Origin: Haloarcula limicola
GTDB lineage: Archaea > Halobacteriota > Halobacteria > Halobacteriales > Haloarculaceae
Length of the DNA: 64,000 nt
Direction: 5' to 3'
Assembly: GCF_010119205.1 (NCBI RefSeq)
Contig: NZ_WRXM01000005.1
Span: 1-64,000 of the forward strand
The translations under genes were made by a program, and so were the position numbers. The notes below the pieces were generated by a model. The model saw only the letters and a list, made by a program, of their open reading frames with translations, searched no databases and had not been told where the DNA came from. Of this stretch, positions 35,006 to 43,604 are shown piece by piece. Position 1 is the stretch's first letter, and each line of letters opens with the position of its first letter.

Positions 35006-36253
35006 TCACTCGTAGAGCGCGTACTCGTCGGTCAGCTCGTCGACGTGCTCGCTCACCGCCGCGATGATTCCCTCGTCGTGTGGGGCCTCGACGACGTCGT
35101 AGATGAGGTCGGCCACTTCGCGACAGGCGTCCTCGTCGAAGCCCCGCGTCGTCAGCGCCGGCGTGCCTGCGCGGATGCCCGAGGGGTTGAACGCCGACCG
35201 GGTCTCGCCCGGTACCGTGTTCGCGTTCAGCACGAGACCCGCTTCTTCGAGCGCTTCCTCGACTTCCTTGCCCGTCGTGTCGGGATGAGACGGGCGCAAA
35301 TCGACGAGGACGAGGTGGTTGTCCGTGCCATCGGAGACGAGGTCCAGGCCGTGCTCTTGGAGACGGTCGCCCAGCGCCTTCGCGTTGGCGACGGTCTGTT
35401 CGGCGTACGCCTCGAACTCGGGGTCGAGCGCCTCGCCGAAGCCGACCGCTTTGCCCGCGACGTTGTGCATGAGCGGGCCGCCCTGCGAGCCGGGGAACAC
35501 CGCCGCGTCGACGTCGTCGGCGTGCTCCTCGCCGCACATGATTATCCCGCCGCGGCCGGCGCGAATGGTCTTGTGCGTCGAGCCGGTGACGAAGTCGGCG
35601 ACGCCGACGGGCGACTCGTGGACACCGGCGGCGACCAGTCCCGTGATGTGGGCGATGTCGGCGAGGTGGTAGGCGTCGGCGGCGTCGGCGGTCTCCTGGA
35701 TCCGCTGGAAGTCGACCTCTCGGGGGTACGCCGAGTAGCCCGAGACGATGACGTCGGGGTCGAACTCCTCGGCGTGGTCGGCGAGGCCCTCGTAGTCGAT
35801 GTACCCGGTTTCGGCGTCGACCTCGTACTGTTCGACGTCGTAGACCTGCCCGGCGAAGTTCGCGGGGTGGCCGTGCGAAAGGTGGCCGCCGTGGGTCAGG
35901 TCAAGTGAGAGGATCTTGTCGCCCGGGTCGAGGACGGCGAGGTAGACGCCCATGTTGGCCTGCGAACCCGAGTGCGGCTGGACGTTGACGTGCTCCGCGC
36001 CCCATAGTTCCTGGGCGCGTTCGATGGCCAGTTCCTCGATCTCGTCGGCGTACTCACAGCCGCCGTAGTAGCGCTCGCCGGGGTAGCCCTCGGCGTACTT
36101 GTTGGTGAGTTCGGAACTCTGGGCCTCCATGACGGCCTCGGAGACGTGGTTTTCGCTGGCGATCATCGCGAGCGTGTCGTTCTGGCGTGCGCGCTCGCCC
36201 TCGAGCGCGTCGGCTATCGCCTGGTCGACCTCGCGGACGGTGTCGTACGTCAT
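35006..36253 (-). CDS. glyA: Serine hydroxymethyltransferase
   Basis: A 415-residue PLP enzyme interconverting serine plus THF with glycine plus methylene-THF. Seen: IASENHVSEAVMEA near residue 31, SGSQANMGVY near 95-104, and the PLP Lys in TGSTHKTIRAGRGG near residue 225. ATG 36253 is preceded by a TATA-like element at about 36275-36284. It is convergent with the cupin gene. In this cluster it can take glycine and methylene-THF released by the dehydrogenase-type proteins and form serine, which the dehydratase at 46191 may convert to pyruvate. Confidence 0.95.
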   Translation of the reverse strand: MTYDTVREVDQAIADALEGERARQNDTLAMIASENHVSEAVMEAQSSELTNKYAEGYPGERYYGGCEYADEIEELAIERAQELWGAEHVNVQPHSGSQANMGVYLAVLDPGDKILSLDLTHGGHLSHGHPANFAGQVYDVEQYEVDAETGYIDYEGLADHAEEFDPDVIVSGYSAYPREVDFQRIQETADAADAYHLADIAHITGLVAAGVHESPVGVADFVTGSTHKTIRAGRGGIIMCGEEHADDVDAAVFPGSQGGPLMHNVAGKAVGFGEALDPEFEAYAEQTVANAKALGDRLQEHGLDLVSDGTDNHLVLVDLRPSHPDTTGKEVEEALEEAGLVLNANTVPGETRSAFNPSGIRAGTPALTTRGFDEDACREVADLIYDVVEAPHDEGIIAAVSEHVDELTDEYALYE

Positions 36254-36336
36254 ATTCGCTACAGGGGCCGGCAACGGAATAATCTAGCCTCGACAGAACC
36301 TACAGCGAGATTGACTGGTTGTGGTCGATGCTCGAC

Positions 36337-37212
36337 TCAGGTCGAGAGCCGACCGTTCCGCCACGACTCGGTGTCGGGCGTCTGGTTGAACGTGTAGATG
36401 TGGAGGCCGCGGATGTTGTAGGACTCGTCGTCCGCGTGCGGCCCGAGGCCGTCGACGAGGGAATCCGGTTTGTAGGTCCCCCGCGAGCCGATGAGTTGCC
36501 GGACGAAGCCGAGGATGCCGGTCGTCTTCTTGAGGAACTTGATGGAGTCGCCGACGCCGACCTTCTGTGAGATCTGCGTCAGGCGCTTGTAGTTCATCAC
36601 GCCGGGGATACCGATCTCGACGGGTAAGTCGACGCCGCGGTCACGGACGTCGCGGATCCACTCGAGGACGGCTTCGGGGTCGTAACAGAGCTGCGTGACG
36701 ATGTACGTCGCGTACGGCTCCTTCTTCTGCATCGCCTCCGCCAGCGTCTCCTCGTCTAGGAACTCGTGGCCCTCCGGGTAGCCGGTGATGCCGACCTCCT
36801 CGAAGGAGTACTCGGTCTCCGAGAGGGTCGTGAGGAGGTCGTACGCCGACTCGAACTCGCCGGCCGGTTCCTCTCGGTCGCCGCCGGGGACGAAGATGTC
36901 CGTGACCCCGGCCTCGGTGAGCCGGCGAGCGATCTCTTCGAGGTGCTCGCGGTCCTCGACGTACCGTGCCGCTACGTGAGGAACCACGTCGAACCCCTTC
37001 TCGGCTGCCATCTCGCTCTTCTCGATGGTTCTGTCGATGCCTAACTGGGGCGAGGTGGTGATCGCAATCGTCGCGCCCTCGGGGAGGTGCTGTATTTCGT
37101 CGTCGAAACTGTCGAACGGCATCAGTTCGAACCGGACGTTTTCGAGGAGCGTCTCGGCGCCCGGGGCGTCCGAGGCGGCGAGCGAGTTCAGTGACATCTC
37201 TTGGCGAGACAT
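36337..37212 (-). CDS. metF: Methylenetetrahydrofolate reductase
   Basis: A 291-residue single-domain TIM-barrel MetF. Seen: the N-terminal FELMPFDSFDDEIQHLPEGATIAITTSP strand, IFVPGGDREEPAGEF near residue 105, ITGYPEGHEF near 135, and TQLCYDPEAVLEWI near 165. It links methylene-THF and methyl-THF. In a catabolic setting it could oxidise methyl-THF from the DmdA-like protein; in biosynthesis it serves methionine formation. ATG 37212 is favoured by its conserved MSRQEMSL start and a TATA box near 37251-37259. A separate promoter lies between it and GlyA. Confidence 0.92.
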   Translation of the reverse strand: MSRQEMSLNSLAASDAPGAETLLENVRFELMPFDSFDDEIQHLPEGATIAITTSPQLGIDRTIEKSEMAAEKGFDVVPHVAARYVEDREHLEEIARRLTEAGVTDIFVPGGDREEPAGEFESAYDLLTTLSETEYSFEEVGITGYPEGHEFLDEETLAEAMQKKEPYATYIVTQLCYDPEAVLEWIRDVRDRGVDLPVEIGIPGVMNYKRLTQISQKVGVGDSIKFLKKTTGILGFVRQLIGSRGTYKPDSLVDGLGPHADDESYNIRGLHIYTFNQTPDTESWRNGRLST

Positions 37213-37256
37213 AGGGGCGGTCCCCCTTTTCTCTGTGGGTGCTGTTACCAACCCAT

Positions 37257-38318
37257 TTAAGTGGCACCGGACACCTCAGTGGTCGTACACTGCCGAATCC
37301 GCCGGACGACGTCGTCCCGAGAAGCCGTCCGGTCTCCGTGGTCGAGTCGGCACAACACGAGGTCGAGAACGTTGAGCTGACCCAAAAGTTCGCGCGTGCG
37401 TTGCTGGTCGAGACCGAGTCGGCGTTCGACCTCGTAGACGGCCCCCGACTCCACGACGGCATCGACGACGTCCTCGACCTGGACGTCTTCGGGAAGTCCG
37501 AGACCGTCCGTGACGAGCTGCTCTTCCGGGATGGTATCGAGTGGGGCAGCGGCCTGGTTTGGATGCTGGGTGGTGGGTTCGGACGATGGCTCCTCCTCCT
37601 CTTCCGCTTCGACGGACTCGGCGTCGCCGGCAGTGTCGTAGGAGGTCGGGTCGTGGACGCCCGCCTCGATCATGTATCGTCGAACCGTCTCGGCCGCTAC
37701 GTCCATCGGGATGTGTTCGCTCATCTCGGTGAAGGTGTCACAGGCCTCGTAGAGGGCAGTGAGGTACTCGGTGTCCTCGTAGGCGGGAACGGACTCGTTT
37801 CGGACCGCCGCGAGCCGATTCGACAGGTCGTCCGACTCAGCGGGGTCTTCCGACTCCGATGGGTCTCTGGACTTGGTGGGGTCTTCCGACTCGGCGAGTT
37901 CGGCGGCTTCGTCTCCATCCGGATGCGACGCTTCGGCCGACACCGGCCCCTGTGCCCCCTCGCACGTGGACTCGATCGTGAGTTCGGCTGTCACGACGAG
38001 GATGCCGTCGACGACCCGTACGGCGTGCTCGTCGGTCGAGATGGTCACGCCGTCCACCGACGGGACGTCGAACAGTTCCGACACTGAGAACTCGGCCGTG
38101 AGGCCGCCGTCGGAGAGCGACGCCGACTCCAGACTGATCCCCGAGTCCAGCCCGCTCTCGGATTCCGCACATAGCGACACCGGGGCGTCCACGCTGACGT
38201 GGAGCGTCTCCGCGTCGCCGGAATCCGTCCTCGCTTCGACGTCCCGAATCGACCGACCGCGTGATTCGTACCGTTCGACTATCCGCGAGAGGACGTCGAA
38301 CGAACGTTGGAGTCCCAT
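37257..38318 (-). CDS. Hypothetical acidic protein with a repeated linker
   Basis: A 353-residue acidic protein of unknown function. N-terminal residues 1-120 form a beta-rich domain (VSVSELFDVPSVDGVTISTDEHAVRVVDGILVV). A low-complexity linker at about 135-160 repeats SEDP/SRDP-like units. The C-terminal half holds a helix-turn-helix-like segment (TVRRYMIEAGVHDP) and another possible one (LLGQLNVLDLVLC). It may be a gene regulator. A perfect palindrome at 38324-38338 lies just before its start. It is upstream of metF on the same strand; a long antisense frame is not coding. Confidence 0.65.
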   Translation of the reverse strand: MGLQRSFDVLSRIVERYESRGRSIRDVEARTDSGDAETLHVSVDAPVSLCAESESGLDSGISLESASLSDGGLTAEFSVSELFDVPSVDGVTISTDEHAVRVVDGILVVTAELTIESTCEGAQGPVSAEASHPDGDEAAELAESEDPTKSRDPSESEDPAESDDLSNRLAAVRNESVPAYEDTEYLTALYEACDTFTEMSEHIPMDVAAETVRRYMIEAGVHDPTSYDTAGDAESVEAEEEEEPSSEPTTQHPNQAAAPLDTIPEEQLVTDGLGLPEDVQVEDVVDAVVESGAVYEVERRLGLDQQRTRELLGQLNVLDLVLCRLDHGDRTASRDDVVRRIRQCTTTEVSGAT

Positions 38319-38323
38319 GGTAT

Positions 38324-38338
38324 TGTCATACTATGACA
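38324..38338. promoter_or_regulatory. Perfect palindrome at the promoter of the hypothetical gene
   Basis: TGTCATA-C-TATGACA is an exact inverted repeat with 7-base arms, 6 bases before the ATG at 38318, near the expected transcript start. It is a candidate operator, possibly for the gene's own product. Confidence 0.5.
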
Positions 38339-38429
38339 CGTTATGGAGCATAATCGTACGTGAGGAATACACAACCCATTCAAATGGCGAGTTCCCGTGG
38401 CCGAGCGACGAGGACGGCGGCCAGCGGGC

Positions 38430-39383
38430 TCAGACCGGCGTCCCGATACCGGCGAGTCGCTCGCCCGCGACGACGACCGCTTCCCGAGTCAGTGAATACG
38501 CGACGCCGCTGTCCTCGGCGGTTACGGTCTGGAGTCGGTCGAACGACGACGGGCAGTAGACGGTCCCCAACTCGTCGCCAGCGTCGACTCGGTCCCCGAC
38601 CGCCACGTCCGGCCGCGCCTCGAACAGTCCCGATTCGGCGGCGACCGCGGCGGTCGCGTCGTCTCGGAGTAGACGCTGTTCGGGCGGCTCGGCGACCACC
38701 GGTTCGAGGGCGTCGACCGCTCTGAGGACGTTCAGGACGCCCTCGACGCCCGATTCGATCGCCGAACGGGTCACCTGTCGGCTGTTGCGGAGTTCGGCGG
38801 TGATGGCCGGGATGTCCTCGCGGGCGGCCGCCGTTCGGAACTTCCCGCTGAAGTCGTCGTCGGATGCGTCGTCCTCGTCGCTCAGTAGGTGCTTCGTGCC
38901 GAACGCCGTCGCGAGCGTCCGGGCGGCCGGTCGGCCGGCCTGAAACCGGACGTGTTCCAGCATGTCGGCGGTTCCGGTGTGCAAGTCGATGGCCGCGTCC
39001 GCGTCGCTCACGAGGTCCCAGAGCCGGTCGGCGAGGCGCTCCTGCAACGTTCCGTCGCTGTCGCCCGGCCAGACGCGGTTCATGTTCGGATTCATCACGT
39101 CGTACGCCGAGGGAGTCGCGTACGAGCGATGGTCGAACGCGAGCGAGTTCGCCACCGGCACGACGATGACGGTGCCGGCGACCTCGGTCGCTAACAGCCG
39201 GTCGTGTAAGCGCCGCAGCGCCGCCGGCCCGTTCAGTTCGATGCCGTGCTGTGCGGCCTGGACGTACACCGTCGGCCCCGCGCCGCCGTCGTACCGATGG
39301 ACGGTGGCGGTGACGTCGGCACCCGACGGGAGGCGTCCGAGGCGGCGCTGGGTCGCCGCGTGCGAGACCGGTTCGTACTCCAT
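38430..39383 (-). CDS. Succinylglutamate desuccinylase/aspartoacylase-family deacylase
   Basis: A 317-residue zinc deacylase (M14-like fold). Seen: QAAQHGIELNG near residues 42-52 giving zinc His and Glu, IDLHTG near 140 with the second zinc His, and a catalytic region ITAELRNS near 195 with Glu. The C-terminal domain (DVAVGDRVDAGDELGTVY) resembles lipoyl-like or barrel folds of the family. It would cleave an N-acyl amino acid or related amide. ATG 39383 is chosen; the frame further upstream overlaps the divergent creatininase-family gene and is not protein-like. Possible role in freeing amino acids or osmolytes such as N-acyl compounds. Confidence 0.82.
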   Translation of the reverse strand: MEYEPVSHAATQRRLGRLPSGADVTATVHRYDGGAGPTVYVQAAQHGIELNGPAALRRLHDRLLATEVAGTVIVVPVANSLAFDHRSYATPSAYDVMNPNMNRVWPGDSDGTLQERLADRLWDLVSDADAAIDLHTGTADMLEHVRFQAGRPAARTLATAFGTKHLLSDEDDASDDDFSGKFRTAAAREDIPAITAELRNSRQVTRSAIESGVEGVLNVLRAVDALEPVVAEPPEQRLLRDDATAAVAAESGLFEARPDVAVGDRVDAGDELGTVYCPSSFDRLQTVTAEDSGVAYSLTREAVVVAGERLAGIGTPV

Positions 39384-39428
39384 ACGGAGTGGCCGTCCGC
39401 TGGATGCAAAAAGCACCGGGCGGCGGAG

Positions 39429-39435
39429 TTTTATC
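39429..39435 (+). promoter_or_regulatory. TATA element for the creatininase-family gene
   Basis: TTTTATC lies about 25-31 bases before ATG 39460, typical of a leaderless transcript. Confidence 0.45.
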
Positions 39436-39459
39436 GGTGTCCCCGGCGAGCGAACGCGT

Positions 39460-40194
39460 ATGGACCTGACAACCGCGACGTGGACGGAGATGGACGACGC
39501 CGAGACGGACCTCGCGCTGTTGCCCGTCGGTAGCACGGAGCAGCACGGTCCGCACGCGCCGCTCTCGACGGACACGCTCAACGCCGAGACGCTCGCCGAG
39601 CGGGCGGCCGAGCGGCACCCTGACCCGGTCGTCGTCGCGCCCCCGGTTCCAGTCGCCATCGCCGAGGAACACAGGCGCTTCGCCGGGACCCTGTGGACGT
39701 CCGAGTCGACGTTCCGGTCGTACGTCCGGGACATCGTCGGCAGCCTCGCGTCCCACGGCTGGGACCGCGTCGTCCTCGTCAACGGTCACGGCGGTAACGT
39801 TCCGGCGCTCCGGGAGGTCGCCGGACGGATAGTTCGCCACGACGACGCGTACGCGGTCCCGTTCACGTGGTTCGAGGAGGTCGGCGACCACAGTTCGGAC
39901 ATGGGTCACGGCGGACCGCTGGAGACGGCGCTCCTCCGGCACGCCAACCCCGAGACGGTCCGCGAAGAGCGATTGGACGAGGCCGCCGAGGGCGGCAGCG
40001 ACCGCTGGGGCGACTGGCAGGGCCGGGTCAACCTCGCGTTCGACTCCGACGAGTTCACCGACAACGGCGTCGTCGGCGACCCGCGGGAGGGGAGCGCCGA
40101 ACTGGGCGAGGAGCTGTTGGAGACGGCCAGTCGGGCGCTCGTCGACCTGCTCGACGCCGTGGCCGAACGGGACCCCGGCCCCACCGCCGAATAA
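39460..40194 (+). CDS. Creatininase-family amidohydrolase (ArfB or creatininase-like)
   Basis: A 244-residue metal hydrolase. Seen: PVGSTEQHGPHAPLSTDT near residues 22-39 and VLVNGHGGNVP near 106-116, plus MGHGGPLETALL near 147. In archaea close relatives include ArfB, which removes formate from a GTP-derived pyrimidine in riboflavin and F420 synthesis; others open creatinine. Here either role could fit: folate/GTP chemistry nearby, or creatinine entering the sarcosine route. The sequence is clearly distinct from the family member at 11208. ATG 39460 with a TATA box gives a leaderless start. It converges with the GlcG-like gene, whose stop abuts its own. Confidence 0.83.
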   Translation: MDLTTATWTEMDDAETDLALLPVGSTEQHGPHAPLSTDTLNAETLAERAAERHPDPVVVAPPVPVAIAEEHRRFAGTLWTSESTFRSYVRDIVGSLASHGWDRVVLVNGHGGNVPALREVAGRIVRHDDAYAVPFTWFEEVGDHSSDMGHGGPLETALLRHANPETVREERLDEAAEGGSDRWGDWQGRVNLAFDSDEFTDNGVVGDPREGSAELGEELLETASRALVDLLDAVAERDPGPTAE

Positions 40195-40614
40195 CTACTC
40201 CGAGAGTTCCTGCCAGCGCTCCACGCCCGCCTCCGCGACCTCGCGGTCCTGCGAGACGGCCCCCCCGGAGACGCCGATCGTGCCGACTATCTCGCCGTCC
40301 CGTTCGAGCGGGTAGCCGCCGCCGAAGATGACGATGCGGCCCTCGTCGGTGGTCTGCAACCCGTACAGCGAGTTGCCCGGCTCCGACGGTTCGGCGAGTT
40401 CGTGGGTCGGCGTTTCGAGGGCGGCCGCGGTGTAGGCCTTGTTCCGCGAGATGCTGACGGAGGCCAACCACGCGCCGTCCATGCGGTGCTGCGCGACGAG
40501 GTTCCCCTCGCTGTTGGCGACGGTGACGACCATCGGGTTGTCGATGTCCTCGGCTTTCGCCTCGGCCGCTTCGATGAGTTCTGTCGCGGTCTCGAGTGGG
40601 ATGGACTGAACCAT
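40195..40614 (-). CDS. GlcG/HbpS-family protein
   Basis: A 139-residue GlcG/HbpS-family (DUF336) protein. Seen: VVTVANSEGNLVAQHRMDGAWLASVSISRNKAYTAAAL near residues 28-65, and a Gly-rich FGGGYPLERDGEIVGTIGVSGG near 97-118. Relatives bind haem or cobalamin or accompany oxidation pathways. ATG 40614 was chosen; longer frames cross the divergent promoter for the dehydrogenase-type gene. Role beside the FAD dehydrogenases is unclear. Confidence 0.85.
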   Translation of the reverse strand: MVQSIPLETATELIEAAEAKAEDIDNPMVVTVANSEGNLVAQHRMDGAWLASVSISRNKAYTAAALETPTHELAEPSEPGNSLYGLQTTDEGRIVIFGGGYPLERDGEIVGTIGVSGGAVSQDREVAEAGVERWQELSE

Positions 40615-40798
40615 GCGTGTCACCCGACTCGCGTCCGTCGTAAATGTCTTTGTGCCGACGCGCTCGGAGCGACCCGTGAGCCCGTCGCAGCGCCCGGAAC
40701 GCGCCCGTGTCAGTTGTCTCACAGGGGTATCTCTGTTATTCTCAACCTCGAAGTAACAGCTCAGGTACCTTTTGAAAAAGGGAGGGGCACCGGCGACA

Positions 40799-40808
40799 GC
40801 TATATCTG
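40799..40808 (+). promoter_or_regulatory. TATA element for the first FAD-GcvT fusion gene
   Basis: AGCTATATCT lies 26-35 bases before ATG 40834, pointing to a leaderless mRNA and to the start used here. Confidence 0.5.
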
Positions 40809-40833
40809 CCCGCCAGCGGCACGTTCGAAACAG

Positions 40834-43413
40834 ATGATGGATACGACCGACAGCGTGCCGAACCGGGCCGACACGGTCATCGTCGGGGCCGGCATCGTCG
40901 GCTGCAATCTGGCGTACCAGTTGACGGAACTCGGGCGCGACGACGTCGTCGTCGTGGATCAGGGCCCGATGCCGACCACGGGCGGGTCGTCGACGCACGC
41001 ACCGGGCATCATGTTCCAGACGGCCGAACCGAAGGAACTCAGCCAGTTCGCGAACTACAGCCGGAAGCTCTATTCGGAGCTGGAGGGGGCCGACGGCCAG
41101 CAGGCGTACAACGAGGTCGGGGGCATCGAGGTGGCCCGCAGCGAGGAGCGGATGGCGTTCCTCCAGCGCCGCGTCGAGCACGCGAAGGCCTGGGGTATCG
41201 AGGACCCGCAGCTACTCTCCCCGTCGGAGGTCACCGACCATCTCCCCCTGGTCGACGAGAGCCAAATCCTCGGCGGCTACTATTCGCCGACGGACGGTCA
41301 GGTCTCGGGAGTCGTCGCCTGCGACGCCCTGGCCCGAGAGGCGATGGACCGGGGTGCGGAGTTCGTCCCGCACACGCGCACGGAAGACATCGAGATCGAG
41401 GGCGACTCGGTCGAGCGCGTCGTCACCGAAGACGGCGCCATCGAGTGCGAGGAGGTGGTGGTGGCGACGAACATCTGGGCCCGGCAGCTGGGCGAGAAGA
41501 TCGACGTACACCTGCCGGTGACGCCGGTCGAGCACCAGTACACGATGACCGAATCCCTCTCGGAGATGGAAGAGAGCGCGGTCGACATCACCGACCACCC
41601 GCTGTTCGAGAACTACGAGAACGTCTCCGGCGAGAAGGCGAAGCGGCTGCTCGTCGGTCCCGACCGTCCGATCCTCCGGGATCAGGACAACGCGATGTAC
41701 TACCGGACGCACGGGGATTCCTACGGCATCGGCTCGTACAATCACGAATCCATCGTCCCGGACCCGGAGGAACTCGGCGGCAACGACCCCGACGGCGAGC
41801 AGGGGTCGGTCCACGAGTTCACCGACGTCCACATGGACACCGCGACCCACCCGGACCGCCCGCACAAGGCCCCCCGACAGGCCAGCGACGAACTGCTGCC
41901 GGCGACCGAGGGCGCGGAACTGGAACACAAGTACAACGGGATGTTCTCGGAGTCGCCCAACGGCCTCCCGATCATGGGACCGGTCCAGTCGTGCGAGGGA
42001 CTGTGGACCGCGGCGGCTATCTGGGTCACCCACGCCGGCGGTGCGATGAAGGCGATGGCCGAGTGGATGGAGAACGGCGTCCCGCAGCTGGACGACGGTC
42101 CTATCGACCTCTCGCAGTGTAACGTCAACCGCTTCGACGAGCACGAGGGGAGCTGGGACTTCGCCCGCGACATCGGCGCGGAGGAGTACCGCATCGTCTA
42201 CAACATCATGCATCCCAAGTGGGTGTGGACGGACAATCAGCGGGACATCCGCCGGACGCCGATGTACCACACCCACGAGGAGTACGGCGCGGAACTGTGG
42301 GCCGAAGCCGGGTGGGAGGAGCCGCAGTGGTTCGAGTCCAACGCCGACCTCGTAGAGGAGTACGGCGACCGGATCCCCGACCGCGACGGCTGGGAGGGCG
42401 TCTACTGGTCGCCCATCGAGGGGGCCGAGGCCCTGCACGTCCGCGAGAAGGTCGGACTCCACGACATGACCTCGTTCAACAAGATGGAGGTCATCGGTCA
42501 GGACGCGGGCGAGTTCCTCCAGTACCTCTGTACGAACGACATCGACCTCGACGTGGGCGGCATCCGCTACACGCTGCTGTGCAACGAGGGCGGCGGCGTC
42601 CGCGCGGACGTCACCGTCACGCGGACCGACGAGGACCGCTACCTCCTGCTGACGACCGGCCGCGAGGTCGGGAACAACCACGTCGCGTGGGTGCGCGAGC
42701 AGTCGCCCGAGGGCGTCGTGGTCAACGACGTGACCTCCAGTATGGCGGCGATGGTCTGTACCGGCCCCGACTCCCGAAAGGTGCTCTCGAAGGTGCTGGA
42801 CGCGGACCTCTCGGACGACGCCTTCCCGTTCTACACGAGCCAGGAGTGCTTCGCGGAGAACGTCCCCGTCCGGGCGATGCGGCTCTCCTACGCCGGCGAA
42901 CTCGGGTGGGAGCTGTACACGCCCTCCGAGTACGGCGAGCGGCTCTGGGAGATCGTCCTCGAGGCCGGCGAGGAGTACGACATCCGGCCCTACGGCAACG
43001 GCGCGCTGGACGCCCTCCGCATCGAGAAGGGATTCCGGCTGTGGGGCGAAGACCTCCACACGGAGCACAACCCCTACGAGAGCGGCCTCGGCTGGGCCGT
43101 CGATCTCGACACGGAGTTCATCGGCAAGGAGGCCGTCGCGGCCGCCGCGGAGGGCGACAACGTCGCTCACGAGGTCGCCTGTCTCACGTTGGACGACGAG
43201 GACGCGGCCATCCTCGACGACCGGCCGGTCTTCGCTCCGGGCTCGGACGAGGCGCTGGGCTACGTCCACAGCGCCGAGTACGGCTACGCCACCGGTGCCT
43301 GCGTCGCCTACACCTATCTCCCGCCGGAGTACGCCGACCCCGGGACCGACCTGGAAGTCCTCTTCGAGGGCGATCGGTACGCCGCGACGGTCCGCGAGGA
43401 ACCGCTCGTCTGA
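40834..43413 (+). CDS. FAD-dependent dimethylglycine/sarcosine dehydrogenase-type protein fused to GcvT
   Basis: An 859-residue two-part enzyme. Residues 12-430 form a DAO-type FAD oxidoreductase: VIVGAGIVGCN at 15-25, GGSSTHAPGIMFQT near 50-63 (the His lies where relatives attach FAD), and a C-terminal FAD segment. After a linker, residues about 520-855 are GcvT-like (HDMTSFNKMEV, SYAGELGWELYTPSEYG) and would receive the oxidised methyl group on THF as methylene-THF. Substrate could be dimethylglycine, sarcosine or similar N-methyl amines. ATG 40834/40837 is supported by a TATA box. A paralogue follows 191 bases downstream. Long antisense and alternative frames over this GC-rich gene are not coding. 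Confidence 0.92.
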   Translation: MMDTTDSVPNRADTVIVGAGIVGCNLAYQLTELGRDDVVVVDQGPMPTTGGSSTHAPGIMFQTAEPKELSQFANYSRKLYSELEGADGQQAYNEVGGIEVARSEERMAFLQRRVEHAKAWGIEDPQLLSPSEVTDHLPLVDESQILGGYYSPTDGQVSGVVACDALAREAMDRGAEFVPHTRTEDIEIEGDSVERVVTEDGAIECEEVVVATNIWARQLGEKIDVHLPVTPVEHQYTMTESLSEMEESAVDITDHPLFENYENVSGEKAKRLLVGPDRPILRDQDNAMYYRTHGDSYGIGSYNHESIVPDPEELGGNDPDGEQGSVHEFTDVHMDTATHPDRPHKAPRQASDELLPATEGAELEHKYNGMFSESPNGLPIMGPVQSCEGLWTAAAIWVTHAGGAMKAMAEWMENGVPQLDDGPIDLSQCNVNRFDEHEGSWDFARDIGAEEYRIVYNIMHPKWVWTDNQRDIRRTPMYHTHEEYGAELWAEAGWEEPQWFESNADLVEEYGDRIPDRDGWEGVYWSPIEGAEALHVREKVGLHDMTSFNKMEVIGQDAGEFLQYLCTNDIDLDVGGIRYTLLCNEGGGVRADVTVTRTDEDRYLLLTTGREVGNNHVAWVREQSPEGVVVNDVTSSMAAMVCTGPDSRKVLSKVLDADLSDDAFPFYTSQECFAENVPVRAMRLSYAGELGWELYTPSEYGERLWEIVLEAGEEYDIRPYGNGALDALRIEKGFRLWGEDLHTEHNPYESGLGWAVDLDTEFIGKEAVAAAAEGDNVAHEVACLTLDDEDAAILDDRPVFAPGSDEALGYVHSAEYGYATGACVAYTYLPPEYADPGTDLEVLFEGDRYAATVREEPLV

Positions 43414-43563
43414 GTCGAACGGGCGTTCGTATCTCTCCCCTGTCACTCTGAGGTTCGCTGTGACGGCGGCGACGTCGCGCCGAGGACTGACCCATTTTCC
43501 CAATTTATTGCCGATGCCGGCCGTGTACGGCCGATTCTTCGTTCCGCTCGCTCACCTCACCGG

Positions 43564-43572
43564 TGTATTTAA
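43564..43572 (+). promoter_or_regulatory. TATA element for the second FAD-GcvT fusion gene
   Basis: GTATTTAAG lies 33-41 bases before ATG 43605, suggesting its own promoter and a very short leader. Confidence 0.5.
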
Positions 43573-43604
43573 GATTGTGACAGAAGCAGTTCGGAGTGAG
43601 AGAT

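Noticed and set aside
37239-38087. A 282-codon plus-strand frame
   Set aside because: Opposite the acidic hypothetical gene; valine/glycine-rich and without haloarchaeal protein character.
40402-40833. In-frame extension of the first FAD-GcvT gene giving a protein of about 1000 residues
   Set aside because: The extension crosses the divergent GlcG-like gene and the promoter; composition is not FAD-enzyme-like, and a TATA box fits ATG 40834.
41212-43503. A 763-codon antisense open frame
   Set aside because: Mirror of the GC-rich FAD-GcvT gene; leucine/valine/arginine-rich pattern lacking any domain. Such antisense frames are common in GC-rich haloarchaeal genes.
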